Under the pieces are notes generated by a model, which worked only from the letters and a program-made list of their open reading frames with translations, did no database searches and was not told where the DNA came from. This document shows, in pieces, positions 23,496 through 34,979 of a stretch of DNA of 64,000 nucleotides. The stretch is from Zarea fungicola. Its lineage: Eukaryota > Ascomycota > Sordariomycetes > Hypocreales > Cordycipitaceae. Both the position numbers and the translations under genes were made by a program. Within the stretch, counting starts at the first letter, position 1. Each line of letters starts with the position of its first letter. The DNA is taken from assembly GCA_900169235.1 (NCBI GenBank), contig FWCC01000013.1:1-64000 (forward strand), in the 5' to 3' direction.

Positions 23496-24241
23496 ATGTA
23501 GTTCTTTGGGGTAGGTTTATTTCCGGTTTTTAAAATAAAATACTAAATAAAAATAAAAACTCAATCCTTCATCTACAATGAGCTTTATACTAACATCGAC
23601 TAGTAGTAGAATTACACACTATTGACGCCGAGCCCTCGCCATCAAAAAACATAATGCCCTGTTTGATAGGGACTGGCTTCATGTACAACAAGTGGCCCGA
23701 GTAGATGAGGCGAGGCGCCCGCAGTCGTTGGGCCAACTTTTGGCAGCGGACGCACATACATGGCCCATGAGCCCAAAGACAGGCGGCGAGCTTACATCAA
23801 AGCGAAGCTTGAGCATTGTCGAGGCATACTGTATTCCTTCTCAATTGATGTATCGAGATGATGAGAGTCGGGTAGACCTGCTGCTATCCAGTACTGTTCT
23901 GATTTTGAAAGCTTACCAGGCAGGACTGGACTCGCTGTAAAATGATCTCCCTTTGTTGGCCATCTCTGACGCCGGTTTCCTACATGCTTGCATCGTCTGT
24001 TGACAGTTCAAAATGAATGAATAAATAAATAGGGATTTATTCCGTGTTTCCCAATTTCCAGTGTTCTGTCCTATATGTAAAAAAACTCATCTTTTCCCAA
24101 ACATGAAATAAAAAAATACTGGTATCGTAAAAAGCATCGCTAGCAATATTGGTATCAATCTCGGCAATCTTACCCAGTTTTCGCATCATCCATAACGAGA
24201 AAAAAAAATGATGAAAAAAAAAAATGATGAAAGATGATGAA
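23496..24241. other. intergenic
   Basis: AT-rich 3' flanks of convergent genes, with poly-A stretches near 24200. No gene with an ATG start and domain support. Confidence 0.45.
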
Positions 24242-24978
24242 TTACTCCCCTCGAGCAGCCTTCACCGCCTGATCCGCACGCCGTTGTTGTCTCTTCGTGT
24301 ACACCAATCCGCAGACATTGCAGAGCGTCCGCGGGCCATCGGGACCAGGTCGCCACTGCGGCGTCTCGAGCCTGCTGCAGCTGTGGCATCTTTGTGCCGC
24401 CTTGAACTTCTAAAGACGTGTACCGTTAGTCCACCGCTTTTTCCATCAAATTTTCCATCGAGAAGATGGCCAGATTTCCATTAAAGCTGGGGTAGGGGGG
24501 CGGCACAACTCACCATTCGCTCTCGGCGTCGTCTCTTGGCAATCAACGAGACTGGAGGGACAGCGTCGTGCATATCCGCAACGTCCGGCAGCATCTCATC
24601 CTCCTCGCGCAAGGACTCGATCTTTTCCAGGCTCGAGCGAATGTCCTGCACGAGCCTGCCCATGACGAAGAGCTCGTCGGCGCCGACGGGCACTGTAGAA
24701 TCACCAACGTTGAGGGGTAAGTGGTCGGCGAAGCGGGCGAGGGCGGCCAGGCTTGCTTGAATCTGCAACGACAGAATTAGCTTAGCAAATCATTAGATAG
24801 GCTTAAAAAAAAAAAAAAAAAAAACGTCTATGCCTACAGTTTGTACGTTTTCGTATTGTAGGAGGCCCCTGAGCGAAAGCTGTGTTGGATGCAACGACGG
24901 CTCCGGCGTCGCAGAGATGGTATGGTGTGGCACGACGGCCAGCGCGTCCGCGGCGACGATGGGGGCGAGAACCGACAT
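24242..24978 (-). CDS. short GATA-type zinc-finger transcription factor
   Basis: Model complement(join(24242..24409, 24514..24762, 24838..24978)), 185 aa. All introns are phase 0. The C-terminus carries a GATA finger: CHSC, then 17-18 residues including ETPQWRPGPDGPRTL, then CNVC, followed by basic TKRQQRR. The QWR-x-GP-x-G core is typical of fungal GATA factors of the SUB-1/NsdD and white-collar-2 types. A basic stretch AKRRRRERM precedes the finger, and the N-terminal two thirds are helical (LRGLLQYENVQT, IQASLAALARFADHLP, IRSSLEKIESLREED). Expected role is nuclear DNA binding at GATA sites. The 5' end is uncertain: frames upstream to about 25120 look protein-like (LLSFPAKLLFGLNRP) but could not be joined by canonical splicing past an A-rich tract, so the first ATG in frame (24978) is used. 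Confidence 0.75.
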
Positions 24979-26351
24979 GAATTGGTCCAAGATGAGGCTT
25001 TAATGATGGGATGTATTTTTTTTTCCCAGGTATTTGTGTCAAAAGACGTTTTGCTACCATCGGCCGGCCGGTTCAAGCCAAACAGAAGCTTTGCGGGGAA
25101 GCTCAATAGCTTGTCGGCGGTGATGTATTGGTACAGATATCAAGCTTGGCGTGGTCTTGATGGGATTCTGTGCAAGGAGAAGAATAAAGAAAAATCGGCC
25201 AACTTGTATAAAAGAGTTTTGTCGTCGTATGTATATCTTGTGTCGATGAAACGTCTTTGCTTTGTTTGCTGCGCAATGTGGCAAAAAGGACGGACAGCTG
25301 TGGATGCGAATGTATGGGGAACAAATGTACCCTGCACACGCTACATACTGTGCACGTCCGCATTTTCAAAAATGCCATGTTTTAGAACATGGGCATTTCC
25401 TGGACCCTGTACGTCTCAGTCACGTAGGGTCTGTGCCTTTTGCGCAAAATCACAAAATACAAAGTGGGGGATCCGTGATACTTGTGTCCAGCACACCGGA
25501 CCATTATCCCCGGGCTTTAGATGCATGTCTGATCCATAGAAATAGCTACAATCACGTTTCAGAAGAAGACAAAACGAAGCAGAAATATTCTAGTACTTGA
25601 CACCTTTTTCTAATATTTTACCGCCTTTTTATTTCTTACTCAGAGAGCCAAAAGAATACTAGACAAGGAGCTATGGCTCCGCCCGATCTGGTACCTATAT
25701 TGTAGTACCTTTCAGGCTTACCACTATACCACAAGTTAATTAGTTAATAATTAGTAATTACGTGCTGGTGCCAAACAGCCATCTCAAAGTTAGTGCCCGA
25801 CGATCCTTTGCTTTTCCAGCACCTGGCCAATCAACATCACCCTTCTCCTTGGGTGTTGGCTGGTTAGATCCGTGCCTTGGTTGTGGCAGAGCAAGGCTGC
25901 CGCACCCGGCCGAAAGGGTCCGACCTTGCTAATCGTCGCAGCCACGGACATACTTGTCATGGTATCCTATCCTACATGGCATGCACGGTTGTGAGTTGAG
26001 CTGAGACGCCATCTTGGTGCTCGGAGCGAAGCATGCGAGCATAGCTAGACAAAAGAAACGTGGTGGAATATTCATACAGTTTGGCTCGCTGCAAATTCAC
26101 AATGCAATCGGACATCTCATAATGGTCAACTCATCCATTGAAAGTCGTAAATGAATCAATTCATCAAACAAACCAAAAGTCTTGTCCATTTTCGCCATTA
26201 CCATCAATGTACTTCTCGTGCTGTTCTTCTTCCCCCAACACGCTCTATGTACAGGTATTTCCTCCCATGCTTCTAAAATATCGAATACAAAAAATAAATG
26301 AATTGGCATACATGTGCCCATGCAAAATGTTCCCCTTGTCCCGCTCTCCCG
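24979..26351. other. intergenic
   Basis: May contain unrecognised 5' exons of the GATA gene between 24979 and 25150. The rest (25600-26100) is AT-rich with TTAATTAGTTAATAATTAG-like runs; no gene seen. The last part is the 3' flank of UTP8. Confidence 0.4.
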
Positions 26352-29104
26352 TTAAATCGCAAGCTTCTCCAAAGAGTATGCCTCCACCTTTTGGCTGATC
26401 AAGTGTCCCGTCTCACGTGCGCTGCGCTGCACCACCTCGCCACCAGCAACCACCTTGTCCTTTGTCGGCATCTGCTTGACCTTGAGGCCCAGCGGTAGTA
26501 CCCGCGACTCTTGGCTCTCCACCTGCACCGTCATCGGCTTGTTGCCAGTCCACGCCACCTGCCGGCCCGCGCTGTTCTTCTGCATCGCCTGCCCGTAGCG
26601 AACAGCCTCGCTCACGACGCCATTCATGTGCACGGCCTCCTCAATCCCCTCCAGCGCCGCCGTCACCTCGAGCTTGAGCGCCGTCAAAAAGTCGCCCGTT
26701 TCCGCCTTGTCGGCCCAGGTCATGGCGTCGTTGAACAGCCAGCCGCCAGAGCCAATCGCATCCATGCAGCGACCCAGCAGATCGGCAATCAGTGTAATGA
26801 CCCCATCTGGGGGCGGGTCGCTACCCTCCGCCTCCAGACTAGTTGTGTCAATGTACAGGGATGTCCACGCGCCTCGGACCAGTTCCATGCGGAGCAGGTA
26901 GATGAAGGCGAGCACCTCCTCTGTGCGCACCGTTGTGCGGAGTGCCTTGACTGTTGCAATGGCTGGTTGTCGCCAGAGCTTCGTAAACGCGAGCGTGAGA
27001 CCTCGCGAGCGGCTGCTGGAGTCGTCACCGAGATAATGCTCCGTCACTGCGATTTCTCGCTCCAGATCGTCCAAGTCCATCTCGTATTTTTCGCCAGATT
27101 CGGATTCATGCGCCTCTTCCTTGAGTAGTTTTGTGCTGTTCATCTTTTTCGTATCGGGTATCAGGTCCATGCTAAGCATCAAGGCGCGGATGGCCAAGAT
27201 AATCTCCGCTTCACCCAGCTTTGTTGCTTGCAGGTAATTGAGCAGCAGTGACATTGACGGCTCGGCATCAGTAATGCAGCCAATCAGGTCCGCTGCGATC
27301 TTCCTGTCCTCGACCCCGTTGAGCTCTTCAACAAAAGCAGATCTCAGATTGGACAGGCTGACGTGGCCAGCAACGACGAGATATGTCAGCACATTGCTGT
27401 CCGGAAGCACTAGCCTCAATTGCAGACGCATAGAATCCGAGTCGGCGGCCTCAATCGAGAAAACTTGGCTAAGAGCATAGATCACCCATCGCCTGTCGAC
27501 GGCTGCGTACTTGGAACCATCTCGGTGCCAACGCCACTCGCCTTCCTCTGCCTCGGACTCGGCACTCTGCGCGTCAGATTCATCCATGTGAAATTTTCCG
27601 CGTAGCAGACTCTCCCACTTCTCTAGCTCATTGTTGGCCAGTAGCTCGTCTGCTGCTTGTACTTGCACTCTAAACTCCTGCAGGTAAGATTCGGTAACAG
27701 TGCCGGGAACCTGGCGAGAAAACTCCTTCGAATCAGAGTGCTTGGCTCTCTTGGGAGCAGCCTCCAAAATGGTACCCCGGCCAATCGAGTCAATCAGCAG
27801 GCCTTCCTTGCGACGCTTGCCGTGGGTGCTGGGTGGCTCCACGTGAATAGACACCAGTACATTATCGACCAGCGCGACAGCAATATCTTGGCTTCGGATA
27901 TAGGCCAGAAGCTGGCAGGAGCGGGGTTTTTGGTTTTCGGCCGGCAGTTCAGAAAGGTCCAGGGTCGCCTTGGCGTGCATAGATCTGTATTGGTAGTTGA
28001 AAAGTGTCATGGTCGTGGGTGAGCACGAAAGCACGAATGGGCGTGCAAGCCTGGTGAATGTAGAGGTACCGTCGGCCTCGAATGTTGACTTTGGTTTCGG
28101 GATTGCTCCGGACAAGTCGAAAATGGTGAGCTTGTCGTTCTGCAGCTGGAACAGAGTTGCGGCCTGGACATCAACCTGGAAAGCAGCATCGATTTCGCTT
28201 GCGGTGAGGCTAGATGGAATAGGCGATATATCCAATGGCACAAGTTTCTGCTGATCGGCGGTTGTAGATGATCCTCTCATGGCAGCGAGGACAATCAAGT
28301 GTCGAGTTGTCTGCTGCTTTGCCTTGCTCCGCGCAACCAGAGCCAGGAGCTCTGGCTCTCCGGCTTCGACAGACTTTGGCAGAGCGCTAAAGGCTTCTGC
28401 TTTGTGTCTCAACATACCATCAGTAAAGTCGCCCAGGCTTCCAGATGTGGCATATTCAATCTCGAAAGTGTCGATTTTGGCAGCAACGACGTCCTGCAGA
28501 GAAGCCCTTGTCGCGGCAGACCAGTTGGTCGACAGAGTCTCGCCAGATAGTGATAGGACCTGTCCGTTCTTGCAAATCAGGACAACGTCACCAATCTCAG
28601 ACTCTTTGGAAGGCAGCGACGAGCATGTAATGTATTTGACGGGAGAAGCGTCGAGTGTCTTTGATGTTGTTGTGGAAGTGGTTTTGCCATCGGGACTGAC
28701 CACATCCTTGAACAGAGTTATCTTCTGCACTGCCTTGTCGCTCATAACCGCATACGTGTATCGGGCAATGTCGCTGCTGCCTGCAGAACGAATGCGCACC
28801 GAGTAGGGCGGGCAGGTGAATGATTCTTGCGGCGGGATTGGGTATGAAGTGATCTGTCTAGAAGTGGGCACCTTGAAAATGTTAGCAAATTACCAGCAAA
28901 AAAATGAGCAATCGTCCATCGTACATCGTATATGCTTGTGTTTTCTCCATCGATTCCAACAACAAGCTCTGTCCTCTTCCTCTTCTTGGACGCATCTTTC
29001 TGGCCGTAGACCTCGCGAGCGACTATGCTGCCTCTGGTATGGTCGAGTGGTCGAGGCAGCGTCGCGAGCACATATGGCCGGTGTATTTTGTAATCGGCAG
29101 TCAT
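26352..29104 (-). CDS. utp8: U3 small nucleolar RNA-associated protein 8 (Utp8)-like
   Basis: Model complement(join(26352..28871, 28925..29104)), 899 aa; one phase-0 intron. The N-terminus (ADYKIHRPYVLATLPRP) leads into a beta-propeller-like half with strand-rich repeats such as VVLICKNGQVLSLSG and HLIVLAAMRGSS. A nuclear-type basic patch lies near residue 400 (HGKRRKEGLL, PKRAKH), followed by an acidic segment and an alpha-helical C-terminal half. This is the layout of the filamentous-fungal Utp8 family. In yeast Utp8 is part of the tUTP/UtpA subcomplex of the small-subunit processome, acting in rDNA transcription and 18S rRNA maturation in the nucleolus, and has also been linked to tRNA export. 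The gene is divergent from the Elg1-like gene, with about 550 bp between starts. Intact, GC-rich, typical core gene. Confidence 0.85.
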
Positions 29105-29649
29105 GGCGAGTGATGTATGTGGTGAAACGGCCGTGTTCTTGCTAGGTATCACCGCAATCGCTCGTCGACGGCTGCACAGCTCTTCAATCGAAATTCTGCC
29201 TCTCTGCGCTGAGCAAACAAAAAAAATAGAGCGGCCCGACAAAAAAGTCCGTATAGTGGGGCAAGTCCTGCCGGGCGGTCAGTCTTCCTGGAGTGGGGCC
29301 CTTGGTTCCCTCGCGATGTGCCACTTAAACGGTACGTACCTTTTTGGCGCGTCCAAGACTGCCCGACGCGTTTTCCAGCGTGGAGTCTGGCAGCCAGCAT
29401 CTTAGTGCTGGGAACAGGCTGTTTGTACATGTACTTGACATATCACAAGGGCATGCAGCATCATAGCGAACAATAGACAACATCTCCATCGCAATACTTC
29501 CCTGGCTCTTACATAAGACCAAAATAGAGAAGCATACTCTCTACGACAAGAATTACCCCCATGGCTCGTTACATGTTGCTATAGAAGTGCAGCACGTGGA
29601 GATCACCAACTCGCCCTTCGGGGTGTTCGCCCGTCACGATTCCACTCCA
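29105..29649. promoter_or_regulatory. divergent promoter between Utp8 and Elg1-like genes
   Basis: About 545 bases separate the two start codons. No clear TATA box stands out near either start, as is usual for housekeeping genes. Confidence 0.45.
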
Positions 29650-32600
29650 ATGGGACCGATTGCGACAATAGCAATGGCTGCCGAGGGCTCTGATGGTCCT
29701 TCCTCTGGGAAGCTCCATCCTTTTTTTATAAAGACGTCAGCCTTTACGGATTCCGAGGCAATGACACATGCCGCCGACGACGCAGGGCACGACTCCAAAC
29801 GAGTAAAGACAAGCAGCTATGGGCCACCGCAGCCCTCCACGTCCGTTTCTGGAGAATCGATATGCTATCACACGAGTTTCCAGAATGATGCGTCATTTGA
29901 GCATCCTTTCCATTATGCGGTACCACATGACCAGCCGACAATGATGAACTACATCGATCCGTCTTTATACAGTGGTGAACCAGTGCCGCATCTTTTGGCA
30001 GCACCATCCCCGGCCCCTATCGGTAGCGATATGGCTTCGACATCGGCTCCTGCTCCAGCTTCCGTCATTCAGCCATACCTCCCAGTCGACAGTGCGCCAG
30101 CTCCTGTACCTCCGCCGCCAAAAAAGGTGCTGAAATTCAATATGAAAACTGGGACACTTGGCTCACCTCCCAAGCCAAAACCTACAAAACGAAACTCAAA
30201 AGTTGTCTGTATCAAGTACGGACGAACCCCAGAAGACTGCAAACGCCTTGGAGACAAGATTGCACAAATATTAGCGGGCACCCTCCATATCCAAGATACT
30301 CCTGCGAAAGCACCCGAATCGAAGCCCAAGAAAACCGCAAAGAACGGCCTAGCGCAGGCTAATTCAAAATCAACCCACCCCTTCTTTGCCAAAGAGAAGG
30401 AAAAACGAGTCGAACAGCAGGCGACCGTCGAGAAGAAGCGCAATACAGTTTTCATGTCTACTCCAGTTTCGCCAAGAAAACCACGAAATGCATTTTCAGC
30501 CGCCAAGGCTTCCTCATTTGGCATCAAATCAGCAGGAACCAAAGTGCCGGGCTCTAAGCACCCTCTTTGGCCACCACACGGCTTCAGCCACATTAGAGGA
30601 GACGAACCAATCAATTTACCAGCAGCCAGCTCCTCGACAAGTCGATTAAAAAAGAAGTCGAAAGGTCAGACAGTTTCGATAAACTCGCAAGAGTCTATTC
30701 TAGGCAACCTCGGTCGACAGCTGGACATCAACAGCGTAAAACGGAGCCTGCCGAAAAACGATAACGTGTTCCCTCCACCACCTGCCGAATTACGGTTACC
30801 AACAAGGCATTTCGAAAGTGGTTGCAAGCTCGCGAAGCGTATGCGGACCGAAATTCAGTCCAGTGTGTCCCTTATTGTGCCATCAGCGAGAGACATGGAT
30901 GAAGATGACCTTGCGCGAGAGCCAGCAGCCCCAGCTCACCCATCTATCAAACGCCACTGGAGGTCTTTATTCAATCAACTTTCTGCTTTTGATCAGTCTA
31001 CGTGCGAGAGTATATCCTGGGCTTCCAAGTATGCTCCAGCGACAGCTGAGGAGGTACTGCAACCTGGTAGAGAAGTTACCATTCTAAAGCAGTGGCTAGA
31101 GATGTTGCGTGTTCAAGGTGTGGAGGGTGCCCGGGATGGCTCTGCAAAATCAAAGGCCGAGGCAAAGAAGAAGAAGCGCAAAAGCAAGCTTGACGGCTTC
31201 ATCGTCGACAGTGAGGACGAAAGTGGTGAAATGAATGAGCTATCTGATCCGGAGAACCAGCCCGCAAGCTCCAAGAAGCGTTCGCGGCCTTCAGTGGCTC
31301 GGTCGCTGGATTTAGCTGGCAAAGATCCGTCCAAATTGGCCAACACAATAATACTAAGCGGTCCTCATGGCTCTGGTAAATCTGCGGCTGTTTATGCTGT
31401 CGCCAAGGAGCTAGGGTTCGAGATCTTTGAAATCAACTCCAGTACTCGTCGAAGCGGCAAGGATATATTAGAGAGGGTAGGCGACATGACGCGCAACCAC
31501 CTGGTTCAACACGGTCGTGCGGAACCCGCAGCAGACTCGGCAGACACGACGGAATCGGACATTAACTCTGGAAAGCAAGGCATGATGACGACTTTCTTCA
31601 AACCAAAAGCACCAATGGAAAAGAAGACTAAGTCGAAAACCAAATCTCACGGCAAAACGGACACTACCACCAAGAGCTCATCCAAATCGCAGAAACAATC
31701 TCTCATCCTCTTGGAAGAGGTTGACATATTGTACGAGGAGGACAAGCAGTTTTGGGCTAGTCTTCAAACCATGATGAGCCAGTCCAAACGGCCATTTATC
31801 CTCACCTGCAACGACGAGAGTTCGGTGCCCATTCAGACACTCGACCTGCACGGCATATTCCGCTTCTTACCCCCTCCAGAGACTCTCGCTGTCGACGCAT
31901 GCCTCCTCATAGCCGCCAACGAGGGTCATGCCTTGAAACGCACCGCCGTCAGTTCCCTTTACAAATCTCGAGATTACGATTTACGAGCTACAATAGCCGA
32001 CTTGCAGTTTTGGTGCCAGATTGGAGTAGGAGACCGCAGAGGAGGCCACGATTGGTTTTATCTTCGCTGGCCAAAAGGCATTGATGTAGACAAAAAGGGC
32101 GATGTTGTCCGTGTAGTCAGTGAGGATACATATCAGGCCGGTATGGGCTGGCTGAGTCGTGACCGAGTTGTCGCTGCGCCGGATACGCAGGCCATGGAAC
32201 AGGAATCTGCCGAGCAAGCTTGGCAGTTCTGGCATCAGGATTTAACAGACTGGCACCATGTCACGGATTTAAAGGCCTTTGCCAATGCCAAGCTGGGAGG
32301 TGACAACAGCCGTCAGCAAACCGTCTCGATTCTCAGTGCATACGACAATTACTACGAGGGTCTAAGCTGCGCCGATATTTGCGCGAGAGGGGTCTTGGCA
32401 ACCGATCTTGATGAGATAGTAGATCCCACGCTCCCGGAAATGCCGGAGAGGGCCAAAGATGACTTTATAATTGCGCGGACACTACTGGAGGCCGATCCTT
32501 TACAACCTCACTTTTGCTCTAGAGTGGCAATATCTTCCTCGATATCAGCGCTGGCACTTTCCTCCCTTCGAAAAATAATAGCCGATTGTAGTCCTGCTGC

Positions 32601-33135
32601 TGCTGCCTTACCAAGCGATCTTTATGACGAGCAGAAAACGACGTCGATCTTGGAGAGGTCGTTTGCGGGTGATCATAGTCGGTTGACGAGGTACGACGTC
32701 GCAGTCGCATTTGATCCCATTGCAGTCTCTCCCAAAGCAGTCGCCACAATGAGCCTCGACCCGTCCGTCTTTGATCGCAATATGAGCATGATTATCGAGG
32801 ATGTAGCTCCGTGGGTTCGCGGTATCGTCTACTACGAGGATCAGCTTATGCAAGACCGGCAGCACCTGAATGAGCTCCTCGGCGACAGCGGCGGCCCAGG
32901 CAGGCGAAAGCGAATGCGAACCACCCGAAGCGCATACTCGGCGCTGGAAGGCGGTGAGCGTCGCAGTACGAGGCGAGAGAGATACTTTGGCGACTGCCTC
33001 TCTACGGAGTCGGTCATGTACACAGGTGGCAGTGGCTGGCAACAGGTGCTCCCTGCCCGCGAGCGAGGAATGGAACAGGAGGAGTATCCTGCGAGCAGCC
33101 CAATGTCTATAGAGTCGACTGAAATGACGGGCTAG
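29650..33135 (+). CDS. Elg1/ATAD5-like AAA+ ATPase (alternative clamp loader large subunit)
   Basis: Single-exon 1161-aa protein from the first in-frame ATG; the frame is open 21 codons further 5' but without ATG. The N-terminal ~470 residues are disordered and basic, with HPFF-type motifs (KLHPFFIK, THPFFAKEK). The AAA+ module has Walker A GPHGSGKS (571-578), the INSSTRRSGKDI segment that follows in RFC large-subunit relatives, and Walker B LLEEVD (688-692, EEVD variant as in ATAD5). Between them sits a Q-x-x-M-x-x-F-F PCNA-interaction motif (QGMMTTFF, residues 643-650). The C-terminal half contains the conserved RFC-box-like helical part and ends in a basic tail (RRKRMRTTR). The Elg1 complex unloads PCNA from replicated DNA and protects genome stability. 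Its place beside Utp8 in the conserved core block fits a housekeeping role. Confidence 0.85.
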   Translation: MGPIATIAMAAEGSDGPSSGKLHPFFIKTSAFTDSEAMTHAADDAGHDSKRVKTSSYGPPQPSTSVSGESICYHTSFQNDASFEHPFHYAVPHDQPTMMNYIDPSLYSGEPVPHLLAAPSPAPIGSDMASTSAPAPASVIQPYLPVDSAPAPVPPPPKKVLKFNMKTGTLGSPPKPKPTKRNSKVVCIKYGRTPEDCKRLGDKIAQILAGTLHIQDTPAKAPESKPKKTAKNGLAQANSKSTHPFFAKEKEKRVEQQATVEKKRNTVFMSTPVSPRKPRNAFSAAKASSFGIKSAGTKVPGSKHPLWPPHGFSHIRGDEPINLPAASSSTSRLKKKSKGQTVSINSQESILGNLGRQLDINSVKRSLPKNDNVFPPPPAELRLPTRHFESGCKLAKRMRTEIQSSVSLIVPSARDMDEDDLAREPAAPAHPSIKRHWRSLFNQLSAFDQSTCESISWASKYAPATAEEVLQPGREVTILKQWLEMLRVQGVEGARDGSAKSKAEAKKKKRKSKLDGFIVDSEDESGEMNELSDPENQPASSKKRSRPSVARSLDLAGKDPSKLANTIILSGPHGSGKSAAVYAVAKELGFEIFEINSSTRRSGKDILERVGDMTRNHLVQHGRAEPAADSADTTESDINSGKQGMMTTFFKPKAPMEKKTKSKTKSHGKTDTTTKSSSKSQKQSLILLEEVDILYEEDKQFWASLQTMMSQSKRPFILTCNDESSVPIQTLDLHGIFRFLPPPETLAVDACLLIAANEGHALKRTAVSSLYKSRDYDLRATIADLQFWCQIGVGDRRGGHDWFYLRWPKGIDVDKKGDVVRVVSEDTYQAGMGWLSRDRVVAAPDTQAMEQESAEQAWQFWHQDLTDWHHVTDLKAFANAKLGGDNSRQQTVSILSAYDNYYEGLSCADICARGVLATDLDEIVDPTLPEMPERAKDDFIIARTLLEADPLQPHFCSRVAISSSISALALSSLRKIIADCSPAAAALPSDLYDEQKTTSILERSFAGDHSRLTRYDVAVAFDPIAVSPKAVATMSLDPSVFDRNMSMIIEDVAPWVRGIVYYEDQLMQDRQHLNELLGDSGGPGRRKRMRTTRSAYSALEGGERRSTRRERYFGDCLSTESVMYTGGSGWQQVLPARERGMEQEEYPASSPMSIESTEMTG

Positions 33136-33339
33136 AAGCGTATCATTAAACGTTCAATACATAAAGGCTAGAAATTATAATACAAGACCAACAAACACAC
33201 AAACATGAAAACATGAAACATGAAAACCATGTACATTGTTGGTGGTTGCACAATTTAGCAGCGACTGTAATTTCTCCGTGCCGTTGATCCAAATCAGTGT
33301 CTGCCCTCTCGTCGTCTTCATCGATGCGCAATTTCATCT
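33136..33339. other. short convergent 3' spacer
   Basis: Contains repeated ACAAACA/AACATGAAA runs (33185-33235); 3' flanks of convergent genes. Confidence 0.5.
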
Positions 33340-34029
33340 TCAGACATGTCGCCGGCTGCTGTAACCCACGCTCGACTGCTCCGGCGATGTGCCAATGTAG
33401 GTATACTGAAGTGCACCACGACCACCCTTGGCACCATCATCATGCCAACTGCTGCGCCTCCGACGACCGTCCATGCTTCTCCTGCGCGATGACGATGACT
33501 CCCGTCCATACCCTCCAAACCCGTCGTCGTTTCTCGGGGCATGTCGCATCGGCGTAGCACCATACTGGTAGTGGTGGTCCACCATCTGGCTGCGGCGGCC
33601 ATCGCGCTGAGGATCCCGATCCTCGCCGTAGGCGCGATAGTGTCCACGTCTCATCGTCTGTTCGTCTCTGCCAAAGTGGCCACCACCACCACCGCTCCCC
33701 TTTGGCCAAAACTTGTGCGCGACGAGGGCCGCGATGCCGATCCCCGCCAGCACACCGGCCGACTTGGACAGGGTGCTGCTGCTTGTCTGCAGCCGGCCGC
33801 GATGGTGGCCGCCGCCGCTGCTGCGGGACACTGATCTGGATCGGTGGCCCTCTTCTTCCTCATCATCATCGTCGTCATGGTTGTCGCGCATGCTAAACGC
33901 CTTGCGTGAGGATGATGCCATGGACGTGGAGCGGGACCTGGAGGAGCGGGGGGTCGAGGAGATGCTGCTGCTCTCTTCTTCGCGATGGCGAAGTGCCGGA
34001 CGGCGAGAGACTGAACGAGAGCGATTCAT
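33340..34029 (-). CDS. Ser/Arg-rich protein with one hydrophobic segment
   Basis: Single-exon 229-aa protein. The N-terminus is a low-complexity Ser/Arg region (SRSVSRRPALRHREEE), with an acidic run DDDDDEEEEG. One hydrophobic segment, AGVLAGIGIAALVAHKFWPKG (about residues 92-112), looks like a single membrane anchor or glycine-zipper helix. The C-terminal half is again Arg/Ser/Gly/His-rich. Fungal proteins of this composition often contain such a segment and are annotated as DUF3824-like or hypothetical; I cannot assign one firmly. Low complexity makes homology weak, but an intact GC-rich frame with an ATG and the position in the conserved block support a real gene. A membrane-tethered, phosphorylation-rich scaffold is possible (inference). 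Confidence 0.65.
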   Translation of the reverse strand: MNRSRSVSRRPALRHREEESSSISSTPRSSRSRSTSMASSSRKAFSMRDNHDDDDDEEEEGHRSRSVSRSSGGGHHRGRLQTSSSTLSKSAGVLAGIGIAALVAHKFWPKGSGGGGGHFGRDEQTMRRGHYRAYGEDRDPQRDGRRSQMVDHHYQYGATPMRHAPRNDDGFGGYGRESSSSRRRSMDGRRRRSSWHDDGAKGGRGALQYTYIGTSPEQSSVGYSSRRHV

Positions 34030-34979
34030 GGCAAAAAAGTGGTGTTCCTTGTTATGAATAGCTTGTTCTTTACTTTTACACTGCTCTGTTTATTTTACCC
34101 TTTTGTGTTTTATCCAACGATGTACTTGAATTCATATATTCAATGCTCATCTCTTTTCAACCACTTCGATATGCTCGCCTCGTTTCAAGAGTGCCTCGGG
34201 CGCATGAGCCTAAGTGAGGCGAACCGGCGTGGCGTTTTTCGGATAAGTGAGGCGGACCAGTCTCAGCCATCTCTCACCGAATCTATTGAGTGGTGGGCGG
34301 CCGCCCAGTTTCGGCAATAGCGGGATTTAGCTTTCATATTACTCTGTAGGTTTAAGAGATTACAAGACCAAAGGACTGTGTGATTCATGGCAAAGATTTC
34401 ATTGGCTCTTGAATGTCAATCATGTTTGATGTATATGGTTTCTGCCTTGTCTACTATGTGAGTGTGTCTGCTACTATGTTGCTACTCTGTGTAAGAGGCC
34501 CGAGCATGCGTGCACAATTGTGTGCCATCTTTTTCTACATTTTCATGCATTCTGCATGCAGTGCTTCAGCTTTCACCAAAATTCCAAAATGAGACGTCTT
34601 TCATGTCCCATGTGATGTGAACCTTGGCAACATGTGAACCTATCAGGTAGGATTCATCTCAAAGCTCACCAGACTTTTCGACTGGCGACATCGTAGACTC
34701 GTAGCTGATTCCCTCATGCTGTATTGTCCAACTTCCGCATCGTAGATTTCGGACAGCCTAGCTCGGGTCTAGCACCCCTTCTCGCAGTGCGTAGAAAGGT
34801 AAAATTGTCGACACAGTGTTATGCGACTCTGCGTGGCGCGAGTTACGCGTCCCTGCTGGCCAACACACCCTCAAGTCCAATTGCATGGGCAAGTGACCAG
34901 CACATGCACACAGCTTGGACTGGGCGCCTTTTTATTGTTTTTTTCCCATCGTTCAGGGTCTTCGTGTGCGACCGCCCAT
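34030..34979. other. intergenic
   Basis: No convincing coding potential. Contains two GTGAGGCG(A/G)AC-type copies near 34214 and 34247. The right end is the 3' flank of the next minus-strand gene. Confidence 0.45.

Noticed and set aside
24806..24826. Poly-A run as a retroposon tail
   Set aside because: It lies inside an intron of the GATA gene (reading as T-run on the coding strand) and has no flanking duplication.
26511..28806. Several plus-strand frames opposite Utp8
   Set aside because: Shadows of the long minus-strand coding exon; no ATG-driven domain content.
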